The translations under genes were made by a program, and so were the position numbers. The notes under the pieces were generated by a model. The model made no database searches. It was given only the letters and a program-made list of their open reading frames with translations, and was not told the DNA's origin. This document shows positions 25,990-33,532 of a stretch of 64,000 bases of DNA, piece by piece; position 1 is the stretch's first letter; every line of letters begins with the position of its first letter. This stretch comes from Pseudomonas fluorescens (GTDB taxonomy: Bacteria > Pseudomonadota > Gammaproteobacteria > Pseudomonadales > Pseudomonadaceae): NCBI RefSeq assembly GCF_900636825.1, contig NZ_LR134318.1, positions 1 to 64,000 of the forward strand, read 5' to 3'.

Positions 25990-27558
25990 TCAGTCTTCAA
26001 ACCGGATCGGGCACTTCTCTGGCCCTTCCAGTTTGCGTAACTCCTCCACCACCTGCGGCCGCGCCCCGCGCAATGTCAGGCTGCGGCCCTGGCACCGCAA
26101 ACGCCGCGCCTCTTGATGGAGCATTTCCACCCCTGAGTAATCGATGAAGTTGATTTGCTGCGCGTCGATCACCACCCGCGCACCCTGCATGCGCTGCAGA
26201 CGCACTTGCAGGTAATGGCTGGCGCCGAAAAAGATCGAGCCGCCAACCCGCAGCACATCATCCTCACCGTCGCGCCAATGCTGCACGCGCGGTTGCGAGG
26301 TGCGCTTGAGATAGAAAAACAGCGACGCCAGCACACCGGCGTAAATGGCCGTCTGCAACTCAAGCAACAATGTCGCCAGGCAGGTCAACGCCATGACCAC
26401 AAACTCGGCGCGACTGACCCGCAGCAAGGCGCGAATGGCGCGGTGATCGACCAGACCCCACGCGATCAAGAGAATGCTGCCGGCCATGGCCGGAATCGGA
26501 ATGTGCGCAATCAGCCCGGCGCCGAACACCGCGAACAGCGCCACCCAGAGCGCCGAAAACACCCCGGCCAGCGGCGAACAAGCCCCCGCCTCATAACTCA
26601 GACCCGAGCGGGTGAATGATCCGGCCGACAACGACCCTGAAAAAAACGCACCGACGATATTCGACAGGCCTTGCGCGCGGACTTCCTGATTGGCATCGAG
26701 CAACTGCTGCGACCGCGCCGAAATCGAACGGGCGATCGACAGGCTGGTCACCAGCCCAAGCATGCCCACCGCCACGGCGCTCGGCAGCAGGCGCAGGATC
26801 GCTTCCAGGTCCAATGGCAAAGCGCTAAATGGCGGCAAGCGCCCGACAAATGCGCTGACCCGATGTACATGCCCGAACATCGCCGGCCATGCCCATACCA
26901 GCAGACTCGCCAGTACGAGGGTGATCAACAGCGTCGGCCAGCGTGGCAGGATTTTTTTCAGCGCCACGCCGACGACCACTGTTGCCACGCCGAGGATCAG
27001 CGAAGGCTTATCCACAGCGCCGAGATGGCGCAGCAGGTCCATCAGGCTTGCCAGCGCCGTGGTGTTCGCCGGCAACTCCAGCCCAAGCAGATTGGGCAAC
27101 TGCCCGATGGCAATCACCACTGCCGCGCCGAGGGTGAATCCGAGTACCACTGAATGCGAGACAAAATTGACCAGGGCGCCGAAGCGCAGCAAGCCGAGCA
27201 ACCATTGGAAAATCCCGGCAAGGAAGGTCAGCAGCAGAATCAGGGTGATGTAGTCCTGCGATGCCGGCACGGCCAACGGGCTGACGCTGGCATACAGCAC
27301 AATGGAAATCGCCGCCGTCGGGCCGCAAATCAAATGCCAGGACGAACCCCACAAGCAGGCGATCAACACCGGGATGATCGCGGCATAGAGACCGTACTCG
27401 GGTGGGAGACCAGCGATCAGTGCGTAGGCAATCGACTGGGGTAACGCGAGAATCGCACCGCTGAGGCCGACGATCAGATCCCGTCCGACGCTGGCGCGGG
27501 TTTGCCGGGGCAGCCAGGTGAGGAAGGGAAAAAGTGAATGACGGCTGGGGAAGGCCAT
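25990..27558 (-). CDS. SulP-family anion permease with STAS domain
   Basis: SulP proteins carry sulfate, bicarbonate or other anions with Na+ or H+. The protein has ten or more membrane segments across residues 20-400 and the family sequence LPQSIAYALIAGLPPEYGLYA. A cytoplasmic STAS domain covers roughly the last 115 residues (ARVVIDAQQINFIDYSGVEM). I chose the ATG at 27558, preceded by GAGGA, giving 522 aa; a TTG nine codons upstream is possible. Next to a choline-sulfatase gene it may handle released sulfate, as the PA0029-PA0031 order suggests, but substrate is inference. Confidence 0.88.
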   Translation of the reverse strand: MAFPSRHSLFPFLTWLPRQTRASVGRDLIVGLSGAILALPQSIAYALIAGLPPEYGLYAAIIPVLIACLWGSSWHLICGPTAAISIVLYASVSPLAVPASQDYITLILLLTFLAGIFQWLLGLLRFGALVNFVSHSVVLGFTLGAAVVIAIGQLPNLLGLELPANTTALASLMDLLRHLGAVDKPSLILGVATVVVGVALKKILPRWPTLLITLVLASLLVWAWPAMFGHVHRVSAFVGRLPPFSALPLDLEAILRLLPSAVAVGMLGLVTSLSIARSISARSQQLLDANQEVRAQGLSNIVGAFFSGSLSAGSFTRSGLSYEAGACSPLAGVFSALWVALFAVFGAGLIAHIPIPAMAGSILLIAWGLVDHRAIRALLRVSRAEFVVMALTCLATLLLELQTAIYAGVLASLFFYLKRTSQPRVQHWRDGEDDVLRVGGSIFFGASHYLQVRLQRMQGARVVIDAQQINFIDYSGVEMLHQEARRLRCQGRSLTLRGARPQVVEELRKLEGPEKCPIRFED

Positions 27559-27610
27559 GGATCCTCGCGGTTGGGTTTTATTCAAGGTTATCAGGGTGCC
27601 AGGGAAAGGG

Positions 27611-27887
27611 CCCTCACCCTAGCCCTCTCCCAAGGGAGAGGGAACTGACCGAGGTGTTTGAACTGGCCATATCGACCTGAGAGATCAGTGTCGAACTCAG
27701 GCCTCGAATCCAACGAATATCGGCTCCCTTTCCCCTCGCCCTCTTCCAGAGGGAGAGGGAACTGTCCGAGGTGTTTGAACTGGCCATATCGACCTGCGAT
27801 TTCAGAGTTGAACTCAAGTTTTGAGTCCAGCAGATATCGGCTCCCTTTCCCCCTCGCCCCCTTGGGGAAGAGGGCTGGGGTGAGGGG
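27611..27887. repeat. Composite repeat: two 117-base tandem units between inverted ends
   Basis: Two units of about 117 bases, starting at 27634 and 27751 with GGGAGAGGGAACTG, share long near-identical segments (GAGGTGTTTGAACTGGCCAT and ATATCGGCTCCCTTTCCCC). The outer ends are inverted: CCCTCACCCTAGCCCTCTCC at 27611 and GAGGGCTGGGGTGAGGG at 27871-27887. It fills the 370-base gap between sulP and choX, with no gene inside. Confidence 0.85.
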
Positions 27888-27928
27888 GCAAAAATCCCAA
27901 GCCAAGCCCAATCCCAGCAACCCCACGA

Positions 27929-28849
27929 TCAAAGCTTCGCCTTCACCGCCGCCAGTGCATCCTTGCCATCCACCGTTTTCACGCCGTCCAGCCATTTATC
28001 CAGCACCGCCGGATTCGCCTTGATCCACGCCTTCGCCGCGTCGGCATTGCTGATCTTCTTGTTGACCACCTCAGCCATGATGCTGTTCTCCATCTCCTGA
28101 GTGAACGAGAGATTGGTCAGCAATTTACCCACATTCGGACACGCCTCGGCGTAACCCTTGCGCGTCAAGGTAAATACGCTGCCGGTGTCACCGAAGTATT
28201 TCTCGCCACCCTTCAGGTAATGCATCTTCAGCTGCACGTTCATCGGATGTGGGGTCCAGCCGAGGAAAGTGACGAATTTCTGTTTTTTCACCGCCCGCGA
28301 CACTTCAGCCAGCATTGCCTGTTCGCTGGATTCGATCAGCTTCCACTGGCCCATGTCGAAGTCATTCTTCTTGATGATTTCCTGCAGCGAGATATTCGCC
28401 GGCGCGCCAGAACCGATGCCGTAGATCTTCTTGTCGAACTTATCGGCGTATTTGTTCAGGTCGGCAAAGTTATGCACACCCGCATCCCACACGTAATCCG
28501 GTACGGCGAGTGTGAACTCGGTGCCCTCAAGGTTTTTCGCCAGTTGCGTGACATCGCCGGTCGCGACGAACTTGTCGTAGAAGCCTTGCTGCGCCGGCAT
28601 CCAGTTGCCGAGAAAGACATCCACCTGACCATCTTTCAAACCGCCAAAGGTGATCGGCACCGCGAGGGTATCGACCTTGGCCTTGTAGCCCATGCCGTCC
28701 AGCAGAAACCCGGTGATCGCGTTCGTTGCGGCGATGTCGCTCCAACCCGGATCGGCCATTTTCACCGTGTTGCAGCTCTGCTCGGCGAATGCCGATGCAC
28801 TGCTCAGTGCGAGCAGGCCAATCGTCAGTACTGTGGATAACTTGCGCAT
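27929..28849 (-). CDS. choX: Choline ABC transporter periplasmic binding protein
   Basis: The 306-residue protein has a signal peptide (MRKLSTVLTIGLLALSSASA) and the glycine betaine/choline binding fold, with DPGWSDIAATNAITGFLLDG, FLGNWMPAQQ and FVTFLGWTPHPMN segments supplying aromatic ligands. It is encoded 16 bases after betC, so it should bind choline (or choline-O-sulfate products) for import. No permease or ATPase gene lies beside it, so it must use membrane components encoded elsewhere. A perfect DnaA box (28833-28841) lies in its signal-peptide codons. Confidence 0.9.
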   Translation of the reverse strand: MRKLSTVLTIGLLALSSASAFAEQSCNTVKMADPGWSDIAATNAITGFLLDGMGYKAKVDTLAVPITFGGLKDGQVDVFLGNWMPAQQGFYDKFVATGDVTQLAKNLEGTEFTLAVPDYVWDAGVHNFADLNKYADKFDKKIYGIGSGAPANISLQEIIKKNDFDMGQWKLIESSEQAMLAEVSRAVKKQKFVTFLGWTPHPMNVQLKMHYLKGGEKYFGDTGSVFTLTRKGYAEACPNVGKLLTNLSFTQEMENSIMAEVVNKKISNADAAKAWIKANPAVLDKWLDGVKTVDGKDALAAVKAKL

Positions 28850-28865
28850 GGACTTCCCCTTAACA

Positions 28866-30380
28866 TTATTGGTTTTGGCAGGGTTGTGGATAACGTGCTT
28901 TACGCTCCAGATCATCAAGGTCGATGTGGTTGCGCATGTACTGCTGACTGGCGTCCACCAGCGGCTGGTGATCCCAGCTCTTCAGCTTGCCGATCGTCAA
29001 CGCATCGGCGACGAAACGGCGACGGCGCTGGCTGGCGAGGACATCTCGATGAATCGCCGGGATATCCCACTTGGCGCGCGCCTCGGCAAGAAAATCGTCG
29101 AACAGCTGGCGATGTTGCGGCGATTGACTGAGTTCTTCCAGTTCGTGCGGATCATTGCTTACGTCGAAGAGTAGGCAAGGGTCGCTCTCACTGTAGATAA
29201 ATTTGTATGGCCCGCGACGGATCATCATCAACGGACTCACGGTCCCTTCCGCCATGTACTCGCCGAATACTTCGTCGTGACCGCCCTGCCCTTGCAAATG
29301 CGCCACCAGCGAACGGCCGTCCAGCGGCAGACCCGGTGCCAGCGCGCCGCCCGCCAGCTCGACGAAAGTCGGCAACAGATCAGCGGTCGACACCGCAGCG
29401 CTGACCCGTCCGGCAGCGAACTGGCCCGGGGCACTGATGAGCAGTGGCACGCGCGCCGCCATCTCATACCAGTGCATTTTGTACCAGAGGCCTTTTTCGC
29501 CAAGCATGTCGCCATGATCGCCGGAGAACACCACGATGGTGTCGTCGAGCAAACCGGTATCTTCAAGGGTTTGCAGGAGTTTGCCGACGTTAGCGTCGAT
29601 ATAACTGCATGCGCCGAAATACGCTCTGCGCGCGTCACGAATCTTATCCACGGGCAGCGGCTTGTCCCACAGGTCGTAGACCTTGAGCAGGCGCTGCGAG
29701 TGCGGATCGAGTTCGTGTTGGTCCGGCGTCGTAGGCAATGGGATCTCGGCATCGTCGTACAAATCCCAGAATGCCTTGGGAATGGTGTACGGGTCGTGTG
29801 GGTGAGTCATCGACACGGTCAGGCAGAACGGCTGATCACCGTCCTCGCGGATGTGATCGAACAAGTATTGCTGCGCCTTGAACACCACTTCTTCATCGAA
29901 ATCGAGTTGGTTGGTGCGCACGCATGGCCCGGCCTGCAGCACTGAAGACATGTTGTGGTACCAGGTCGGCCGCACATCAGGCTCATCCCAGTTCACGGCC
30001 CAACCGTAATCGGCTGGATAGATGTCGCTGGTCAAGCGTTCTTCGTAACCGTGCAGCTGATCGGGACCGCAGAAATGCATCTTGCCGGATAACGCGGTGC
30101 GGTAGCCGAGACGGCGCAGGTAATGCGCGTAAGTCGGCACATCGGCGGGGAAATCGGCGGCATTGTCGTAAGCGCCGATTTTGCTCGGCAATTGTCCGCT
30201 GACCAATGTGAAACGCGACGGCGCGCACAATGGGCTGTTGCAGTAAGCGGCGTCAAACACCACGCCTTGTGAGGCGAGGCGGGAAAGATTCGGCAGTTTG
30301 ATTGGCGAAGGGCCGTAGAACGGCAACATTGGCGCGGCCATCTGATCGGCCATGATGAAAAGAATATTCTTGCGCTTCAT
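28866..30380 (-). CDS. betC: Choline-sulfatase
   Basis: BetC hydrolyses choline-O-sulfate to choline and sulfate in the cytoplasm. It is a type I sulfatase: metal ligands near the N-terminus (FIMADQM), the formylglycine motif CAPSR near residue 54, LSGKMHF, and FSGDHGDMLGEKGLWYKMHWYE. Length is 504 aa. The ATG at 30380 gives the usual MKRKNILFIMADQ start. The operon betC-choX diverges from a LysR gene, the standard choline-sulfate arrangement. A perfect DnaA box overlaps its 3' end (28885-28893). Confidence 0.95.
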   Translation of the reverse strand: MKRKNILFIMADQMAAPMLPFYGPSPIKLPNLSRLASQGVVFDAAYCNSPLCAPSRFTLVSGQLPSKIGAYDNAADFPADVPTYAHYLRRLGYRTALSGKMHFCGPDQLHGYEERLTSDIYPADYGWAVNWDEPDVRPTWYHNMSSVLQAGPCVRTNQLDFDEEVVFKAQQYLFDHIREDGDQPFCLTVSMTHPHDPYTIPKAFWDLYDDAEIPLPTTPDQHELDPHSQRLLKVYDLWDKPLPVDKIRDARRAYFGACSYIDANVGKLLQTLEDTGLLDDTIVVFSGDHGDMLGEKGLWYKMHWYEMAARVPLLISAPGQFAAGRVSAAVSTADLLPTFVELAGGALAPGLPLDGRSLVAHLQGQGGHDEVFGEYMAEGTVSPLMMIRRGPYKFIYSESDPCLLFDVSNDPHELEELSQSPQHRQLFDDFLAEARAKWDIPAIHRDVLASQRRRRFVADALTIGKLKSWDHQPLVDASQQYMRNHIDLDDLERKARYPQPCQNQ

Positions 30381-30428
30381 GTGATCGCGGCATTCCATAG
30401 TGAATATTTATGCGACATTGCTGCGATC

Positions 30429-30447
30429 GAGCATGGAGTCCATGCTC
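30429..30447. promoter_or_regulatory. 19-base palindrome, candidate operator for the choline-sulfate regulator
   Basis: GAGCATGGA-G-TCCATGCTC has nine-base perfect arms and sits in the 114-base gap between divergent betC and the LysR gene, 49 bases from the betC start. LysR proteins typically bind such dyads between divergent promoters. Confidence 0.6.
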
Positions 30448-30494
30448 TGTCGGGTAAAGCCCGCGCCGGGCAATGACTAGGATAAGCACAGCTT

Positions 30495-31445
30495 ATGTAT
30501 GAAGCTTTGGGGGATCTGTCACTCGATCTGCTGCGCGCCTTCGAGGCTGCCGCTCGCCAGCGCAGTTTTACCGCAGCGGCAGTTGAGCTGGGCACTACGC
30601 AACCGGCGATCAGTCAGCAGATCAAACGTCTGGAGGAGCAGATCGGTACGCGGTTGTTTGATCGCATCTATCGGGGCATCGAACTGACTGAGGTCGGTGC
30701 GATCCTGTTTGAACAGATCAGCCTCGGTTTGCAGCATATCGACGCGGGATTGAGCGCCATCAGCACGCAGCAGCAACATGAGGTGCTGCAAGTCGCTACG
30801 GACTTCGCGTTTGCCGCGTATTGGCTGATGCCGCGCCTGCATCGGTTTCATGAAGCCAACCCGCACATCGATGTCAGCCTGGTCACCAGCGAGCGTAACC
30901 ACAACATGCTGCGCACCGACATCGACGTGGCGATCCTGTTTGGCGACGGGCGTTTCAAACAAGGCGAGAGTCACTGGCTGTTCAGCGAAGAAGTTTTCCC
31001 GGTATGCAGCCCACAGTTGCTCAAAAACCGTGCCCTGCCCTTGCCGGTTGAGGGGCTGCTGGAGTTGCCGCTGTTGCATCTGCGAGGGGAAAACAGCAGC
31101 AACTGGTTTGACTGGAGCCGATTGTTCCGTGCGTTGGGCATCACTACCGCGCCGGCGCCGGGGCAATTGCGTTTCGATAACTACACGCTGTTGATTCAGG
31201 CGGCGATTGGCGGCCAAGGCGTGGCGATTGGCTGGCGGCACCTTGTGGATAACTTGCTCACCCAAGGATTGCTGTGTCGGCCGATTGCCGAAACTACCCT
31301 GTCGCGGTTGGGTTATTACGTGGTGTTGCCGCAGCGCAAGCGGCGCGGGGTTTTGATTCAGCAGTTTGTCGATTGGTTGATGGCGGAGCAGGCGAGCAGC
31401 GCGGAGTCGCTCAACGGGTCGGCGCTGCCTTCGATTGCAGTTTGA
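30495..31445 (+). CDS. betR: LysR-family choline-sulfate utilisation regulator
   Basis: The N-terminal winged helix-turn-helix (LLRAFEAAARQRSFTAAAVELGTTQPAISQQI) shows the GcvA-like LysR subgroup, and the remaining 220 residues are the effector-binding domain. Divergent placement from betC-choX and the palindrome between them point to control of choline-sulfate breakdown. Length is 316 aa. A perfect DnaA box (31244-31252) lies in the 3' half. The symbol follows usage for the divergent betC regulator; the effector molecule is not known from sequence. Confidence 0.85.
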   Translation: MYEALGDLSLDLLRAFEAAARQRSFTAAAVELGTTQPAISQQIKRLEEQIGTRLFDRIYRGIELTEVGAILFEQISLGLQHIDAGLSAISTQQQHEVLQVATDFAFAAYWLMPRLHRFHEANPHIDVSLVTSERNHNMLRTDIDVAILFGDGRFKQGESHWLFSEEVFPVCSPQLLKNRALPLPVEGLLELPLLHLRGENSSNWFDWSRLFRALGITTAPAPGQLRFDNYTLLIQAAIGGQGVAIGWRHLVDNLLTQGLLCRPIAETTLSRLGYYVVLPQRKRRGVLIQQFVDWLMAEQASSAESLNGSALPSIAV

Positions 31446-31448
31446 CGG

Positions 31449-31530
31449 TCAAAGATCGCAGCCTGCGGCACCACCTACATAAAATCCGTGTAGGAGCTGC
31501 CGAAGGCTCGGGCCGCGTTCGGACGATCTT
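31449..31530. repeat. REP doublet, family A, copy 3 (degenerate)
   Basis: The left arm keeps GATCGCAGCCTGCGGCA and the right arm TGTAGGAGCTGCCGAAGGCT, but the right outer end is interrupted by extra sequence (GGGCCGCGTTCGGAC) before GATCTTTT. It lies between convergent genes. Confidence 0.8.
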
Positions 31531-32196
31531 TTAAATATCTGAAGCCGCCACAAAATTCACATGCTGCCCCACATGCAGACTCAACCGCAGCTCATCGGCA
31601 ATCCCCACCGCTACCCGGTTCAATCGCTCCAGCGGTTCGGCCAGCCCCGGCTCCAGATTGCCGCCGACCTGGCTGAAATGCTCAATCGTCAGCCCCGCCA
31701 CGCCGTGCGGGGCATTCACCAGCGTCCACTGCAGCGAACTGCTTTGCACCGCTTCGCGGATTTCCTCGGCCGCGTGACGTTGCAAGCGATCATCCAGCTC
31801 CGGTTCGTCGAGCACCGCGAAATTTCCTACCAGAAACAAACGCGGGACACTGGCCAACTGCATGCCCTCGATGAGCGCATCGACTGCCAGCACCTGTTCA
31901 ACCGGTCCCAACACGATGGACCGTTCCACGTGATCGCTGCTGAATGGCAACCCCGGTGCGTCCAGCAGGCAAATCACCGCCGTACTTCCCGCAACGCTTT
32001 GATTGATCCGCTCGGCATCGAACAGATCACCACTTTTGGTACGCAGCCCCGGACGCGGCGCGAGCGCTGTCAGATCGTCAAGAATGGCGATGACTTCATG
32101 CTGGCGGCGCAGCAACTCAGCCATCAATGCGCCACCCAGGCTGGCCATGGCACCATAGAGCACCACTTTCACCGTTGGGGTCTCGGCATTTTTCAT
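31531..32196 (-). CDS. NAD(P)-binding NmrA/SDR-like protein
   Basis: The 221-residue protein begins with a Rossmann-type strand and glycine loop (VVLYGAMASLGGALMAELL), followed by a D-loop region (SGDLFDAERIN). It resembles atypical short-chain dehydrogenases of the NAD(P)H-binding (NmrA/YwnB) group. The YxxxK catalytic pair is not seen, so it may be a sensor or a non-classical reductase. AAGGA lies six bases upstream of the ATG at 32196. It is divergent from the dioxygenase gene. Substrate unknown. Confidence 0.7.
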   Translation of the reverse strand: MKNAETPTVKVVLYGAMASLGGALMAELLRRQHEVIAILDDLTALAPRPGLRTKSGDLFDAERINQSVAGSTAVICLLDAPGLPFSSDHVERSIVLGPVEQVLAVDALIEGMQLASVPRLFLVGNFAVLDEPELDDRLQRHAAEEIREAVQSSSLQWTLVNAPHGVAGLTIEHFSQVGGNLEPGLAEPLERLNRVAVGIADELRLSLHVGQHVNFVAASDI

Positions 32197-32278
32197 GGCT
32201 GATCCTTTTTCTTGTCCCTTGTATGGCGTGTGACATACGGGCAGCGCCGAGGGTTCGAACCGATTCAGAGGCTTTACA

Positions 32279-32605
32279 ATGCAAGCGATCAAGGGCTACC
32301 ACGCTCACGTCTATTTCGACGCCAATACCATCAGCCAGGCGCGCGACCTGTGCGAGCAAGCGGCGCAGTTGTTTCCATTGAAAATGGGCCGGGTTCACGA
32401 GCGCCCGGTAGGCCCGCATCCGGACTGGAGCTGCCAATTGGCATTCGGCCCCGAACTGATCGGCGACGTGCTGCCGTGGCTGGCGCTCAATCGACAAGGC
32501 TTGGTGGTGTTTTTGCACCCTGACACCGGTAACGACTTGCTCGATCACACCGATCACGCGATCTGGATGGGCGCAGTGCGGCCGCTGAATTTGTCGGTTT
32601 TCTAA
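32279..32605 (+). CDS. DOPA 4,5-dioxygenase family protein
   Basis: This 108-residue protein has the extradiol dioxygenase-like pattern of the small DOPA-dioxygenase family: YHAHVYF near the start, VHERPVGPHPDWS in the middle and FLHPDTGNDLLDHT near the end, supplying histidine iron ligands. The bacterial physiological substrate is not known. GAGG precedes the ATG. Its stop overlaps the convergent GFA gene by two bases. Confidence 0.85.
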   Translation: MQAIKGYHAHVYFDANTISQARDLCEQAAQLFPLKMGRVHERPVGPHPDWSCQLAFGPELIGDVLPWLALNRQGLVVFLHPDTGNDLLDHTDHAIWMGAVRPLNLSVF

Positions 32606-33009
32606 GCAAAAGTTTCTGCAGCTTCGCCCGGCAGATACTCATCCAGATGCAGCCAGGGTAATCGGCTGTCGGTCCAGATATGCCGCTGCGCAGGCGCATG
32701 TTCCGGCTGATCCGGCATGGCGATGGTCATGTCGATGCTGTCGGGGCTGAGCGAGGTCATCAGCGCCAGGTGCGCGCCGCAATTCGAGCAGAAAAACCGC
32801 GCGCAACTGCTGGACGAGTGATAACACGCTGGCGTTCCCGCCAGCCATTGGAAGCTCGCCAGCGGCACCGTGATCCACGTGGTGACGATGCCGCCGCTGA
32901 CCTTGCGGCAGACTGAGCAATGGCAGTGGGCGATGTCCTGCAGCGCTGCGCTGAAATGATAAAGAATGTGGCCGCAATGGCAGCCGCCGCGGTGCAGAGA
33001 TGCTTTCAT
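32602..33009 (-). CDS. GFA-family (glutathione-dependent formaldehyde-activating-like) protein
   Basis: The 135-residue protein has the CENP-V/GFA zinc-binding pattern: CHCG at residues 10-13, CHCSVCRK at about 29-36, and FFCSNCG at about 70-76. Most members have no confirmed formaldehyde activity. The ATG at 33009 is preceded by AGGAAGG. It lies 13 bases downstream of the ATPase-associated gene on the same strand, but its composition is that of the host core genome. Confidence 0.85.
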   Translation of the reverse strand: MKASLHRGGCHCGHILYHFSAALQDIAHCHCSVCRKVSGGIVTTWITVPLASFQWLAGTPACYHSSSSCARFFCSNCGAHLALMTSLSPDSIDMTIAMPDQPEHAPAQRHIWTDSRLPWLHLDEYLPGEAAETFA

Positions 33010-33022
33010 CGAAGCCACCTTC

Positions 33023-33532
33023 CTAGCGGATCAGTCTCCGTGCACGAGCCATTTCGTCGTTAATGACTATGACTGATCCAGGTTTCATCCCCAAAGTTTT
33101 TGTTATCGAGTTCATCGCTTTACTTAACGCGTCTCGCAGTCCGGCCATCCACTCCTTGGGAAAATTGTTGATGACGAGGACACATTTGAACGCGCAGTTT
33201 GATAAGTCGAGATTGAGGAACTCCGCTGGGAGGAGTTCTTCACTTTGATGGTGTCGCCTCAGGCAGGCAGCTAGTGTCAGTTGTAGTGAGTTGCTGAATT
33301 TTTGTCTGATTATTTCTTCTACAAAGTTTACGGTCTGCCGGGGAGCGCTCGACTTTGCTTCGATAAACCAAGCTTCCCGAGCCTCACCTTCAATATCTCG
33401 AAGTAAAACAAACTCGGTGACCTTGATTCCATCTCCCAGATTTTTAGCAAGTGGGCTGTTTTCGATTGGAAATAGAGTTTCCTCAGAAAAAGGTCCGAAA
33501 ACCATCCCTGATTCTTCGATAGTGATCGTCAT
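33023..33532 (-). CDS. Unknown protein coupled to an ATPase; PD-(D/E)xK-like signature
   Basis: I do not recognise a named family. The 169-residue protein has E40 in KVTEFVLLR, D46, and a strand-plus-EAK segment (AWFIEAKSS, E58 and K60) followed by a helix with RQKFSNSLQ. This arrangement resembles the catalytic core of PD-(D/E)xK nucleases, although other EAK coincidences are possible. No signal peptide or membrane segment is seen. Its ATG overlaps the upstream ATPase stop (ATGA), so the two are made together. Base composition is clearly lower in GC than neighbouring genes, suggesting horizontal gain. Confidence 0.7.
   Translation of the reverse strand: MTITIEESGMVFGPFSEETLFPIENSPLAKNLGDGIKVTEFVLLRDIEGEAREAWFIEAKSSAPRQTVNFVEEIIRQKFSNSLQLTLAACLRRHHQSEELLPAEFLNLDLSNCAFKCVLVINNFPKEWMAGLRDALSKAMNSITKTLGMKPGSVIVINDEMARARRLIR

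Noticed and set aside
27611..27887. CRISPR array
   Set aside because: Only two units of 117 bases with no short regular repeats or spacers and no cas genes.
27591..27995. Minus-strand frame across the composite repeat
   Set aside because: Its sequence is made of the repeat units themselves and runs into choX; no ribosome site or protein-like pattern.
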